Source: Streptomyces sp. IMTB 2501 (GTDB lineage Bacteria > Actinomycetota > Actinomycetes > Streptomycetales > Streptomycetaceae). From it: DNA of 64,000 nucleotides. The stretch lies in the NCBI RefSeq assembly GCF_001953885.1, contig NZ_MQUS01000008.1:269053-333052 (forward strand). The letters are read 5' to 3'. A model generated the notes under the pieces. It did no database searches. It saw only the letters and a list, made by a program, of their open reading frames with translations, and was not told where the DNA came from. The position numbers and the translations under genes were made by a program. Each line of letters starts with the position of its first letter. Within the stretch, counting starts at the first letter, position 1. Below, one piece after another: positions 16,493 to 25,509 of the stretch.

Positions 16493-16516
16493 GGGCGGGC
16501 CGCACATGGCCCGCCC
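16493..16516 (+). terminator. Terminator of the sugar ABC operon
   Basis: GGGCGGGCC (16493-16501) and GGCCCGCCC (16508-16516) form a perfect 9-bp stem with a 6-nt loop, followed by TTTCG. Confidence 0.8.
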
Positions 16517-16627
16517 TTTCGCGTTCCCCCGGTGTCCCCCACATGCCGTAAGGGACCGTAACCAATTCACTCCATCGGCCGTTCCCGGTCAAAGTCCCCG
16601 CGCCGACCGACGACCCATGGATGCCCC

Positions 16628-18865
16628 TTGCCCAGGTTCAGTGTCATTGTCCCCGCGTACAAGGTCCAGGCGTATCTCTCCGAGTGCCTGGACTCGGTAC
16701 TCGGGCAGTCGTATCCCGATCTGGAACTGATCGCCGTGGACGACTGCTCCCCGGATGCCTGCGGCGCGATCATCGACGAGTACGCGGCCCGTGACGCGCG
16801 CGTGCGGGCCGTGCACCGGGCCACGAACCAGGGGCTCGGCCGGGCCAGGAACGCGGGGATGGCCGAGGCGAGCGGCGACTATCTGGTCTTCCTGGACAGC
16901 GACGACACGCTCGCCCCGGACGCGCTGCACGCGATCGCCGACCGGATCAAGGAGTCCGGCGAGCCGGACGTCCTGATGTACGACTACGCGCGCGCCTACT
17001 GGGACGGCCGGGAGGTGCGCGACCATCTCGCGGCCCAGCTGACCGAGCAGGGCCCGGCGCCGTTCCGCCTGGAGGACCGGCCGGGGCTGCTCAGGGTGCT
17101 GATGGTCGCGTGGAACAAGGCCTACCGGCGGGAGTTCGTCGAGGAGCACGGCTTCGCCTTCCCGCCGGGCTACTACGAGGACACCCCCTGGACCTTCCCG
17201 GTGCTGATGACGGCGGGGTCGATCGCCACCCTGGACCGGGTGTGCGTGCGCTACCGGCAGCGCCGGCAGGGCAGCATCCTCGGCAGCACCAGCCCTCAGC
17301 ACTTCGATCTGTTCGAGCAGTACGACCGGGTGTTCGCGTATGTCGAGCAGTACCCCGAACTGGCGCGATGGCGGCCGGAGTTGTTCCGCGCCATGGTCGA
17401 CCACTGTGCGACGGTGTTCACGAACGGGAGCCGGCTGCCGCGCGGGAGCCACGGTGAGTTCCTGCGCCGGGCGCGCGCCCACTACCGCCGCTACCGCGTC
17501 CCGGGAACCCGGATGCGGCGACGGAACATCCTGGTCCGCTTCGGCCTGCACCGCACCTTCCGGGCGCTGCAGCTGGCCTCGGCCGTTGCCCGGCGCACGC
17601 TGAAGGCGGTGGTGAAGCTGGCCCGCGCCGTGCGCACCGGCGCGCTGCGGCTGCACTACCGGATCCAGCTGCGGCTCCCCGTCCGCGCCGACCGGGCGGT
17701 GTTCAGCGCCGGTGCGGGCCGCGGTCACGGCGGCGATCCGGGCGCCCTGGAGGAGGCGTTCCGCACCCATGCCCCGCATGTGCGGACCGCGTGGATCGCC
17801 CGGCCCGAGCACCAGCACACGGTCCCGCCCGGCCCGCGCCGGCTGCGGCCCGGCACCGCCGCCTACTGGACGGCGCTGGCCCGCTCCAAGTACCTGGTCA
17901 CCGACGACGTCCTGGACCGGCGGCTGCGCAAGCGGCGCGAGCAGATCGTGATCCAGACCCGGCAGGGCACCCCGCTCAAGCACATGGGCCTTGACCTGCA
18001 GGAACACCCGGCGGCGGCCTGCGGCACCGACTTCGCGGAGCTGCTGCGCGGGGTCGATCAGTGGGACCTCGTCCTGTCCGGCAACCGGCACTCGACCCTG
18101 ACCTGGGAGCGGGTCTTCCCGGGCCGCTACACGACGCTGGAGTACGGCGCCCCGCGCAACGACGTCTTCCAGCAGGCGAGTTCGGCGGACGTGGCCCGGC
18201 TGCGCGGGTTGCTGGGCATTCCCGAGGGCGCGGTCGTGATCCTGTACGCGCCGACCTTCCGCGACCATCAGCGCACCCAGCTCCCGCTGCTGGACCTGGA
18301 CCGGATCGCGCGCCGTCTCGGCCCGCGCTTCGTGATCCTGGCCCGCCCCCACCCGGTGCACGGCGGCCCGCTCGGCACGGGCACCCGGGTCATCGACGTG
18401 GGCGGCCATCCGAGCGTGGAATCCCTCTGTCTGGCCTCGGACGCCCTCCTCACCGACTACTCGTCGCTCATGTTCGACTACGTCGGCCTGGACCGGCCGA
18501 TCGTGGTGCACACCGGCGACTGGCAGGCCTACCGGGCGGCCCGCGGAACCTACTTCGACCTGCGTGCCTTCCCGCCGGGCGCGGTCGCGCGCACCGAGGA
18601 CGAGCTGATCGACATCTTCGCGACCGGCCACTGGCGCGGCTCGCGCTCGGCGCAGCTGCGGGCGGCGTTCCGCGAGCGGTTCTGCCCGTACGACGACGGA
18701 CGCGCCGCCGAGCGGGTCGTACGGCATGTGGTGCTCGGCGAGCACGGTCTGCCGTCGGTCGTGCCGCTCGCGGAGCGCACCCCGGCGCCGTCGGCCTGCG
18801 CACGCTCCCCGCTGGCCACCGTGCCGCGACCTTCCGGTTCCTTCCCCGTCACCGAGAGGGGATGA
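16628..18865 (+). CDS. Bifunctional GT2 glycosyltransferase / CDP-glycerol glycerophosphotransferase (TagF-like)
   Basis: The TTG giving (M)PRFSVIVPAYKVQAYLSECL is the best start (745 residues), because upstream ATGs are out of frame. Residues 1-~230 are a GT-A fold GT2 enzyme (VIVPAYK, DDCSPD, FLDSDD as the DXD-type site). After a basic linker, residues ~350-715 match CDP-glycerol:polyglycerolphosphate glycerophosphotransferases (GTPLKHMGLDLQEHPAAA, GNRHSTLTWERVFPGRY, PRNDVF, LLTDYSSLMFDYVGLDRP, GTYFDL). Such fusions probably make or extend wall teichoic-acid-like glycerol-phosphate polymers at the inner membrane face. A second intact copy lies at 29.6-31.8 kb and a broken relative follows directly. 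Confidence 0.88.
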   Translation: MPRFSVIVPAYKVQAYLSECLDSVLGQSYPDLELIAVDDCSPDACGAIIDEYAARDARVRAVHRATNQGLGRARNAGMAEASGDYLVFLDSDDTLAPDALHAIADRIKESGEPDVLMYDYARAYWDGREVRDHLAAQLTEQGPAPFRLEDRPGLLRVLMVAWNKAYRREFVEEHGFAFPPGYYEDTPWTFPVLMTAGSIATLDRVCVRYRQRRQGSILGSTSPQHFDLFEQYDRVFAYVEQYPELARWRPELFRAMVDHCATVFTNGSRLPRGSHGEFLRRARAHYRRYRVPGTRMRRRNILVRFGLHRTFRALQLASAVARRTLKAVVKLARAVRTGALRLHYRIQLRLPVRADRAVFSAGAGRGHGGDPGALEEAFRTHAPHVRTAWIARPEHQHTVPPGPRRLRPGTAAYWTALARSKYLVTDDVLDRRLRKRREQIVIQTRQGTPLKHMGLDLQEHPAAACGTDFAELLRGVDQWDLVLSGNRHSTLTWERVFPGRYTTLEYGAPRNDVFQQASSADVARLRGLLGIPEGAVVILYAPTFRDHQRTQLPLLDLDRIARRLGPRFVILARPHPVHGGPLGTGTRVIDVGGHPSVESLCLASDALLTDYSSLMFDYVGLDRPIVVHTGDWQAYRAARGTYFDLRAFPPGAVARTEDELIDIFATGHWRGSRSAQLRAAFRERFCPYDDGRAAERVVRHVVLGEHGLPSVVPLAERTPAPSACARSPLATVPRPSGSFPVTERG

Positions 18866-18955
18866 ACACCGTTGATCTCTCCGGAAGTCCCCCTGCGCCT
18901 CGGCTCGACGCGGCCCACCCCGAGCCGGCCGTCCACCTGGCGTCCGGCGGGACGG

Positions 18956-19003
18956 CCCGGCCGCGTGCCCGGCCGCGTGCCCGGCCGGGTGCCCGGCCGG
19001 GTG
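18956..19003 (+). repeat. Four tandem 12-bp units in the TagF remnant
   Basis: CCCGGCCGCGTG twice (18956-18979), then CCCGGCCGGGTG twice (18980-19003). The encoded ARP/RPG peptides are low-complexity and typical of slippage in non-selected GC-rich DNA. Confidence 0.9.
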
Positions 19004-19540
19004 CGCAAGACGAAAGAAAGTACAGAACGGCCCGCTTCAGCGTCCCCTCCCAGGGGATGGCCGCCCGGCTGTCCCTGACACGGGACTCGGTTCCCGGCCA
19101 GCCCTTCGGCGATCTGCGGCACCGCGCTTCGGGGGACGTGTGCCTGGCCGCCGACGCGCTGGTCACCGACTGCTCGTCGATCATGTCCGACTACGCCGAC
19201 CTGGATCGGCCGATCGTCGTGTACGCCGACGACTGGGACATCTACCGGGAGACGCGGGGCGTCTACTTCGACCTGGTGGCCGAGCCGCCCGGCCCGGTGG
19301 CGCGCGCCCCTCAGGAGCTGGCGGCCGTCTTCCGGGACGGCTCGTACGCGGGCGCGGAGGCGACGGCTCCGCGGCCGCGTTCCGGGAGCGGTTCCGCGAG
19401 TTCGACGACGGCCGGGCCGCCGAGCGGGTCGTACGGACGCTGCTGGGCGAGCCGATGCCGGAGCCGGGCGCGGTACGGATCCCGGCGCAGGCGGCCGAGC
19501 GGGACGCGCTGACGTCGGCGTGGGGCGGACGGAAACGCGC

Positions 19541-19574
19541 GGGTGCCGGTCCCTGCCGAAGGGGACCGGCACCC
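19541..19574. terminator. Bidirectional hairpin between the TagF remnant and ohr
   Basis: GGGTGCCGGTCCC (19541-19553) and GGGACCGGCACCC (19562-19574) are perfect 13-bp arms with an 8-nt loop. It sits 20 bp past the ohr stop on the minus strand and overlaps the end of the shifted frame of the remnant. Confidence 0.85.
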
Positions 19575-19593
19575 GGGTGAGTCCCTCGGTCGG

Positions 19594-20007
<414 letters not shown>

Positions 20008-20074
20008 GGTGACCCGTCCTTCTCGATGTTCTCGATGCGGTGTCCGTTGCGAGCTTGCGAGTACAAGTAGAGCA

Positions 20075-20096
20075 CACAATTAAGTTGTGCACAACT
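20075..20096. promoter_or_regulatory. Overlapping palindromes, probable OhrR operator
   Basis: Two perfect palindromes overlap: CACAATTAAGTTGTG (20075-20089) and AGTTGTGCACAACT (20083-20096). This AT-rich patch lies midway between the ohr and ohrR starts and resembles the ACAATT/TTGT operators of OhrR repressors. Occupancy would block both divergent promoters. Confidence 0.82.
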
Positions 20097-20125
20097 AAAT
20101 GGACCACAAGAGCTACCCTGGACCC

Positions 20126-20620
20126 ATGACCGCCTTGCCCTCCTCGCCCTCGCCCTCGCCCTCCGCCGACGCCGACTGGCTCCGCCTGGACCGCCAGATC
20201 TGCTTCTCGCTGCACGCCGCGTCCCGCGCGTTCAACGGCGTCTACCGCGTGATCCTCAAGGACCTCGGGCTCACCTACCCGCAGTACCTGGTGATGCTGG
20301 TGCTCTGGGAACAGGACGAGCTGCCCGTCAAGGCGCTCGGCGAGCATCTGCGACTCGACTCCGGCACGTTGTCTCCGCTGGTCAAGCGGCTGGAGGGGGC
20401 CGGCCTGGTGCGCCGGGAGCGCAGCGCGCAGGACGAGCGCTCGGTGCGGGTCCGGCTCACCGAGGAGGGCGCCGCGCTGCGCGAGCGGGCCCTTCAGGTC
20501 CCGCGCCGCATCATGGGCGCGACCGGCTTCGACCTGGAGGAGATCGCCGGCCTGCGTGAACGCCTCGACCAGCTCACGACGGCACTGGACGCGGCGGCGG
20601 TGGCGGAAGCGGGGCGCTGA
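20126..20620 (+). CDS. ohrR: MarR-family organic-peroxide sensor OhrR
   Basis: The 164-residue protein starts MTALPSSPSPSPSADADWLR. The sensing cysteine is Cys26 in RLDRQICFSLHAASRAF, where OhrR proteins carry their peroxidatic Cys. The winged-helix MarR domain follows (VKALGEHLRLDSGTLSPLVK recognition region, GLVRRERSAQDERSVRVRLT wing). Peroxide oxidation of Cys26 should release it from the shared ohr/ohrR operator. Its 3' end overlaps the convergent membrane-protein gene by 47 bp. Confidence 0.94.
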   Translation: MTALPSSPSPSPSADADWLRLDRQICFSLHAASRAFNGVYRVILKDLGLTYPQYLVMLVLWEQDELPVKALGEHLRLDSGTLSPLVKRLEGAGLVRRERSAQDERSVRVRLTEEGAALRERALQVPRRIMGATGFDLEEIAGLRERLDQLTTALDAAAVAEAGR

Positions 20621-22328
20621 GCGGGCCGGCCGACGCGGGCGCGGGACGCGCGGGCGGGGGACCGACTGCGAGCGGACCGGCGGGGAGTGGACCGGCGGGG
20701 AGTGGGTTGCGGACGTACAGCCGTACGGCCGTCCCGTCCCGAAGGATCGGCTCCTGCCCGGTGAAATCCCTTTTCAGCACGGCGAGTTCGGCGCGGTCGA
20801 CGGGACTGCGCGGGGTCCGGTGCCCGGCGAGCAGATCCTGGTCCGCCACGGCCCACACCCGGTCCAGCCGCCCCAGCCGCCGCCGTACCTCACGCGGCCC
20901 GGCCTCGCGCCCGTACAGGGTCCCCGACTCGGCCGGCCCCGCCACCAGGACCACATCCCGCACCCCGCGGAACGCCCGCGGATAGGCGAGGGCCACATTC
21001 CGCACATGGTCCGGCAGAAACACCACCGCGTCCCCACCCCCCAGCTCCCGCCCCACCACTCGCGAAACGGCCCCCAGATCATCGGCCCGGGTCCCGGGGT
21101 CCCGATCGGCCCGGAGAAGCGGCAGCTGATGCAGAAAGCCGAGCACGACGGCGAGAACACCGGTGAGGGTGACGAGAGGGGGCTGTGGGAGGAGGTGCGA
21201 CTGGGGGTGCCCTTCCGGCATGGCGCGCACACGGCGACCACCGAGCCGCATCCACACCAGTGCCCCCGCCACCCGCTCGGCACCCGCCGCCACCATCAAC
21301 GGCGCCCCGCTCAACGCGTACAGCACATACCGGTCGACATACAGCGGCGAGACCTGGGACACCAGCATCAGCACCGCAGGGGGGACCACCGTCAACGGCA
21401 ACGCCACCCCTGCAAGGGTGACTTCCCCCCGCCGCCCCACCAACCCCGCCAGCCCCACCAAGGCCAGCGCCAGAGACACCTCGTACACCCCACCCGCAGG
21501 CCCGAGAAACCCCCGCACCAGCCCTTCCGCCGTATCCGCGGTAGGCCTCCGCAGCCACGCCACCTGCGCCGCCTGCCCCCGCGACACGAACACCATCGGC
21601 AGCAGCGAGACCACGACCCCGCCCGCCGCACACCCCCAGCGCCGCCGCACCGGCGCCCCCACCCGGGCCAGCGCCAGCGAGCCCGCATGGGCGCACAGCA
21701 GCAGCACCGCGAACTCGTGCAGCCAGCAGGTGAGGCCGAGGACCGCGCCGTACGCCCACCAGTCCCGCCGGGAACCCCCCTGCACGGCCCGTACGAACAG
21801 CAGCGTCGCACCCGTGGCCCCGGCCGCGACCAGGGCGTACGAGCGGCCCTCCTGCGCATAGTGGCCGGCCATCGGCGCACCGGCGTAGAGCAGCCCGGCC
21901 CACAGCCCGACGCGCGGCCGGGCCAGCCGGGTGCCGAGCGCCGCCACCAGCCCCGCCGTCACCGCCGCCGCGCACACCGACGGCAGCCGCAGCACGACCT
22001 CGCCGGGGTGCACGGCGAGGACGGCGTGCATGAGCAGGTAGTACAGACCGTGCACGGCGTCCACGTCGTGCAGCAGCCGCCAGATCTGCGGCACCGTACG
22101 CCGCCCGACCTGGAAGCTGACGGCCTCGTCCCGCCACATCCCGTCCCGGTCGAGCCCCCAGAGCCCGACCGCGAGCATCACCAGGGCGGGCACACCCACG
22201 GCGACCCGGCGCCGTATCCGGGCCCGTCGCCCCTCCGGCACATGCGTCGCCCCACCGGCCGGTACGACGCCTGCCGTTGCGACCACCCTGCGCGACTGCG
22301 GTTTCGGAGGAAACCCGACGTTCACCAC
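20574..22328 (-). CDS. Polytopic membrane glycosyltransferase, family 39/GT-C type
   Basis: The 584-residue protein starts at GTG (MVNVGFPPKPQSRRVVATAG). After a basic N-terminus come about 11-12 hydrophobic segments; the first outer loop carries the acidic signature LDRDGMWRDEAVSFQ expected of GT39/ArnT-like enzymes that use polyprenyl-phosphate sugars. A C-terminal soluble region of about 150 residues follows. It probably transfers sugar to an exported glycan or protein on the outer membrane face. It is divergent from the GT87 gene and overlaps the end of ohrR on the opposite strand. The acceptor and sugar cannot be read from sequence. Confidence 0.8.
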   Translation of the reverse strand: MVNVGFPPKPQSRRVVATAGVVPAGGATHVPEGRRARIRRRVAVGVPALVMLAVGLWGLDRDGMWRDEAVSFQVGRRTVPQIWRLLHDVDAVHGLYYLLMHAVLAVHPGEVVLRLPSVCAAAVTAGLVAALGTRLARPRVGLWAGLLYAGAPMAGHYAQEGRSYALVAAGATGATLLFVRAVQGGSRRDWWAYGAVLGLTCWLHEFAVLLLCAHAGSLALARVGAPVRRRWGCAAGGVVVSLLPMVFVSRGQAAQVAWLRRPTADTAEGLVRGFLGPAGGVYEVSLALALVGLAGLVGRRGEVTLAGVALPLTVVPPAVLMLVSQVSPLYVDRYVLYALSGAPLMVAAGAERVAGALVWMRLGGRRVRAMPEGHPQSHLLPQPPLVTLTGVLAVVLGFLHQLPLLRADRDPGTRADDLGAVSRVVGRELGGGDAVVFLPDHVRNVALAYPRAFRGVRDVVLVAGPAESGTLYGREAGPREVRRRLGRLDRVWAVADQDLLAGHRTPRSPVDRAELAVLKRDFTGQEPILRDGTAVRLYVRNPLPAGPLPAGPLAVGPPPARPAPASAGPLSAPLPPPPPRPVPS

Positions 22329-22419
22329 GGCCCGTTCTTTTACGATTAACCAATCTTTTAACGGCTATTGCGGCGTATCGAAATCGAGACCGCATCCGCG
22401 CCGCTTAGGCTCCCATGCG

Positions 22420-23688
22420 ATGAACCGTCTCCGTGTCACCTCCGGTCCGGTCCCCGCCCTCGCAGCTCTCTGGCTCACCACGCGTGGCCTGATGCTGTGG
22501 CTGCTCCTCCACGACAGCCCCGCGCTGCTCGGCGGCGGTTCGGTGGCGGGTGAGGTGTCACGGCTGTACGCCTCCTGGTACGACATCCTCGTACACGGTT
22601 CCTTCCCGACGCACGACACCCTGTGGCAGTACCCGCCGGGCGCGGGCGCGGTGCTGCTGACGCCGGGCCTGCTGCCGTGGCTGACGTACTTCCGGGCGTT
22701 CGTGGTGCTCACGCTGGCCACCGACGCGCTGGTGACGGCGGCCCTGGTGCGCGTGGGCAGGCGGCCCGGGCGCAGCCTGCTCGGCGCGGCCCTGTGGACG
22801 GCCGGTCTGCCGCTGCTGCTGCACATCCCGCTCGCCCGCTACGACATCCAGGTCACCGCCCTGGCCGTGCTCTCCCTGCTGGCGCTCCGCCGCTCGCCGC
22901 GCGCGGGCGGGGTGCTCGCGGCGCTGGGCGCGATGGTGAAGGTGTGGCCGGCGCTGGTGCTGCTGGGCACACCCCGGGGGCGGGCGACGCGCGGGGCGTG
23001 GGGGTGGGCGGCCGGCGCCGGGTTCGCCACGCTCGCCTTCTTCGCCGTGTCGTTCGAGCATCCGCTGTCCTTTCTGCGGGAGCAGGGCGGACGCGGGGTA
23101 CAGATCGAGTCACTCGGCGGTACGGCGCTGAGCCTGGCGCGGCACGCCGGATGGTCGGGCGAGCCGCGCTTCCAGTACGGCGCCGTCGAACTGGTCGGCC
23201 CGCATGTGCGCGCCGTCGCCACCGCCTGCCTGGTGCTGACGGCCGTCTCCTTCGCGCTGCTGGTGCTGTGGCGGGTGCGGGCGCGGCGCTGGAGCGAGGC
23301 CACGCCGTTCGACGCGGCGCTGTGCGCGGTGCTGCTGTTCACGGTCACCAGCCGGGTGATCAGCCCGCAGTACATGATCTGGCTGGTCGGTCTGGCCGCC
23401 GTGTGCGTGACCTCGCGGCACACCAGCCAGCGGCCGGTCGCGGCGCTGGTCCTGGCGACGACCGCGCTGACCACGCTGGAGTTCCCGCTGCGCTACGGCG
23501 ATGTGATCGACGGCACTTGGACGGGCTGCCTGCTGATGCTGGCGCGCAACGGGATCCTGGCTGCCGCGGCCGTGCTGTCGTTCGTCCGGTTGTGGCGAGC
23601 GACACGGCCGGATGGAGAGACCGTGCCGGCGACGGAACCCCGACCCGGTTCTGACCGTCTTCTGGATCAGGCGCTGAGCCTCTCTTAA
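22420..23688 (+). CDS. GT87-type (DUF2029) polyprenol-phosphate-sugar-dependent glycosyltransferase
   Basis: This 422-residue, mostly hydrophobic protein has about ten membrane segments. Features fitting the GT87 mannosyltransferase family are the YASWYDILVHGSFPTHDTLW outer loop, LARYDIQVTALAVLSLLALR, and GAMVKVWPALVLLGTPRG. These enzymes move a sugar from a lipid carrier to a membrane-bound or exported acceptor. It is flanked by other glycosyltransferases, supporting a role in surface glycan assembly. The intergenic DNA on both sides is unusually AT-rich for this chromosome. Confidence 0.8.
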   Translation: MNRLRVTSGPVPALAALWLTTRGLMLWLLLHDSPALLGGGSVAGEVSRLYASWYDILVHGSFPTHDTLWQYPPGAGAVLLTPGLLPWLTYFRAFVVLTLATDALVTAALVRVGRRPGRSLLGAALWTAGLPLLLHIPLARYDIQVTALAVLSLLALRRSPRAGGVLAALGAMVKVWPALVLLGTPRGRATRGAWGWAAGAGFATLAFFAVSFEHPLSFLREQGGRGVQIESLGGTALSLARHAGWSGEPRFQYGAVELVGPHVRAVATACLVLTAVSFALLVLWRVRARRWSEATPFDAALCAVLLFTVTSRVISPQYMIWLVGLAAVCVTSRHTSQRPVAALVLATTALTTLEFPLRYGDVIDGTWTGCLLMLARNGILAAAAVLSFVRLWRATRPDGETVPATEPRPGSDRLLDQALSLS

Positions 23689-23700
23689 CAACGCATGAGG

Positions 23701-23730
23701 AATACTCTTACCAACGTATTATCGAGTATT
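23701..23730. promoter_or_regulatory. AT-rich inverted repeat upstream of GT2 gene
   Basis: AATACTC (23701-23707) and GAGTATT (23724-23730) are perfect 7-bp arms around a 16-nt spacer, in a 50-bp AT-rich patch just before the GT2 start. The position suits an operator for a dimeric regulator; the regulator is unknown. Confidence 0.55.
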
Positions 23731-23746
23731 TCTACGCTCCCGGCCC

Positions 23747-25453
23747 GTGGACCCGATGCGACCAGACCCGTCCGACACACCCGACACACCCGGCACACCC
23801 CATACAGCAGGCACCGCCGAATCGACCTCCGATCCGGCGGGCACCGCCGAGCCGCCGCGCGCGGCGCAGGTCGGTGTCGTCGTCATCGGCTACAACGACC
23901 GCGCCCATGTGGGCGACGCCGTGCGTTCGGCGCTGGCCCAGGGGCAGGCGGTCGCCGAGGTCGTCGCCGTGGACGACTGCTCCACGGACGGCAGCGCCGA
24001 GCTGCTGGACCGGCTGGCAGAAGACGAGCCCCGGCTGCGGGTGGTGCGCCGGGAAGTGAACAGCGGCGGCTGCGGCAGCCCTCGCAACACCGGGATCGAC
24101 ACGCTGACGACGCCGTACGTGATGTTCCTGGACAGCGACGACGTGCTGCCGCCCGGTGCCGTGGACGCGCTGCTGGCGGCGGCCACGGGGGCGCACGCCG
24201 AGGTCGCGAGCGGGCTGTGCGTGCGCCGCGAGCTGCCCTCGGGGCGTGAACAGCCCTGGCAGGAGCCCCTCTACACGGCACACACGGTCCTCGCGCGCCC
24301 CTCCGAGCACCCGCGCCTGGTCCACGACACGCTGTGCGTCAACAAGCTGTACCGCACCGACTTCCTGCGCGAACACGGTATCCGCTTCCCCGACGGCCGC
24401 TTCCTCTACGAGGACATCGTCTTCACCGCGCGTGTGCTGGCCGCCGGTCCGCGCATGGCACTCGTACCGGACCGCGTGTATCTGTGGCATGTGCGCCGGT
24501 CCGCCGAGCAGTTGTCGCTCTCGCTGGACCGGGACCGCATCGACAACTGGAAGGCGCGCGTCGAGGCGTGCACGCTGGCGTACGACATTCTGCTGAGCGC
24601 CGGGCAGAAGGAGCTGGCGCGGGCGGTGCGGGCCAAGTTCCTCGATCACGAGGTGCGGATGTACACGCGCGAGCTGGGGTTGCGCGACGCGCACTATCAG
24701 CGCGCGTGGTGGGCGCACACCCAGGAGTACCTCGCGCACTATGACGCCGCCGACTGGGAGCTGAATCCGAGCGCCCCGGGCCGGCTGCTCGCGCGGGTCG
24801 TCCTGGAGTCGCCCGAGCCCCGCGACCTGCCCCGCATGCGTGAACTGGCCGCGCGCTCGGCGCGCCTCCTGCCGCCCTACGCCCGCACCCCCGACGGCCT
24901 CCCCGTCTGGTCCGAGGACCTCCCCCAGGTCACCCTCACGCCGCTCCTGACCCGCCCGATCGCCAAGCTCCCGCTCGCCTTCGAGGCAGAACTGCAGCCA
25001 CGCGCGCGTGCCTCGCGTCTGCTCCTGCGGCTGCACGAGATGTACGGCAGGGTGGCGGAGGCGGAACCGCGCGAGGTGGACGTGAAGTGGCAGTCCCGGG
25101 ACGATGAGCGCACACGCGGGCGCACGACGGTCCCGCTCACGCCCTCCGGCCCGGAGACGGACCCGGTCAGCTGGTCGGCCGACCTGGCCGTCGACCTGGA
25201 CGCGCTCGGCGCGGGCACCTGGGACCTGCTGCTGACCGTACGCTTTGCGGACAAGACGCAGCGGGACGTCACGGCGCACGCCCTGACGGGCGCCGGCCGG
25301 CTCAGCAGGCGCGCCGTCCCGAGCGTCCGGCACGGCGTGCTCCTGGTACAGCCCTATGCCACGCACTCCGGCGCACTCGCCGTGCGCGTGGCGAGCGGCG
25401 TGCGCGGGGTGGTACAGGTGGCACGCAGCCGGCTGCGCCGACTGCTGCACTGA
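23747..25453 (+). CDS. GT2 family glycosyltransferase with C-terminal extension
   Basis: The start is a GTG (23747) or the in-frame ATG three codons later, giving 565-568 residues. A Thr/Pro-rich N-terminal tail (1-40) precedes a GT-A domain: VGVVVIGYNDRAHVGDAVRS, DDCSTDGSAELLDRL, NSGGCGSPRNTGID and the metal-binding FLDSDD. The remaining ~300 residues are shared with the GT2 protein at 31.8-33.5 kb, suggesting the same kind of acceptor. It has no membrane helix. Members next to TagF-type genes usually glycosylate teichoic-acid chains, so that is the inferred role. galE follows after 56 bp and is probably co-transcribed. Confidence 0.85.
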   Translation: MDPMRPDPSDTPDTPGTPHTAGTAESTSDPAGTAEPPRAAQVGVVVIGYNDRAHVGDAVRSALAQGQAVAEVVAVDDCSTDGSAELLDRLAEDEPRLRVVRREVNSGGCGSPRNTGIDTLTTPYVMFLDSDDVLPPGAVDALLAAATGAHAEVASGLCVRRELPSGREQPWQEPLYTAHTVLARPSEHPRLVHDTLCVNKLYRTDFLREHGIRFPDGRFLYEDIVFTARVLAAGPRMALVPDRVYLWHVRRSAEQLSLSLDRDRIDNWKARVEACTLAYDILLSAGQKELARAVRAKFLDHEVRMYTRELGLRDAHYQRAWWAHTQEYLAHYDAADWELNPSAPGRLLARVVLESPEPRDLPRMRELAARSARLLPPYARTPDGLPVWSEDLPQVTLTPLLTRPIAKLPLAFEAELQPRARASRLLLRLHEMYGRVAEAEPREVDVKWQSRDDERTRGRTTVPLTPSGPETDPVSWSADLAVDLDALGAGTWDLLLTVRFADKTQRDVTAHALTGAGRLSRRAVPSVRHGVLLVQPYATHSGALAVRVASGVRGVVQVARSRLRRLLH

Positions 25454-25509
25454 GAGAGCCCCGCTTCACTGACACACGGGGACCGACTGACGAGGAGACG
25501 GGCCGCACA

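Larger units (their letters stand above)
18862..19580 (+). pseudogene. Decayed CDP-glycerol glycerophosphotransferase (TagF C-terminal remnant)
   Basis: An ATG overlapping the previous stop (ATGA) begins MNTVDLSGSPPAPRLDAAHP, which matches nothing I recognise and includes a 12-bp repeat expansion. From about 19140 the frame encodes the family C-terminus (CLAADALVTDCSSIMSDYAD, LDRPIVVYADDWDIYRETRG). Near 19350-19370 homology jumps to another frame (AAAFRERFREFDDGRAAERV, VRTLLGEPM), a 1-nt frameshift. The GT2 half and most of the polymerase half are missing, and the conserved TDYSS and MFDY motifs have become TDCSS and MSDY. It is closest to the 29.6-kb copy. A sequencing error could mimic the frameshift but not the missing domains. 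Confidence 0.83.
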
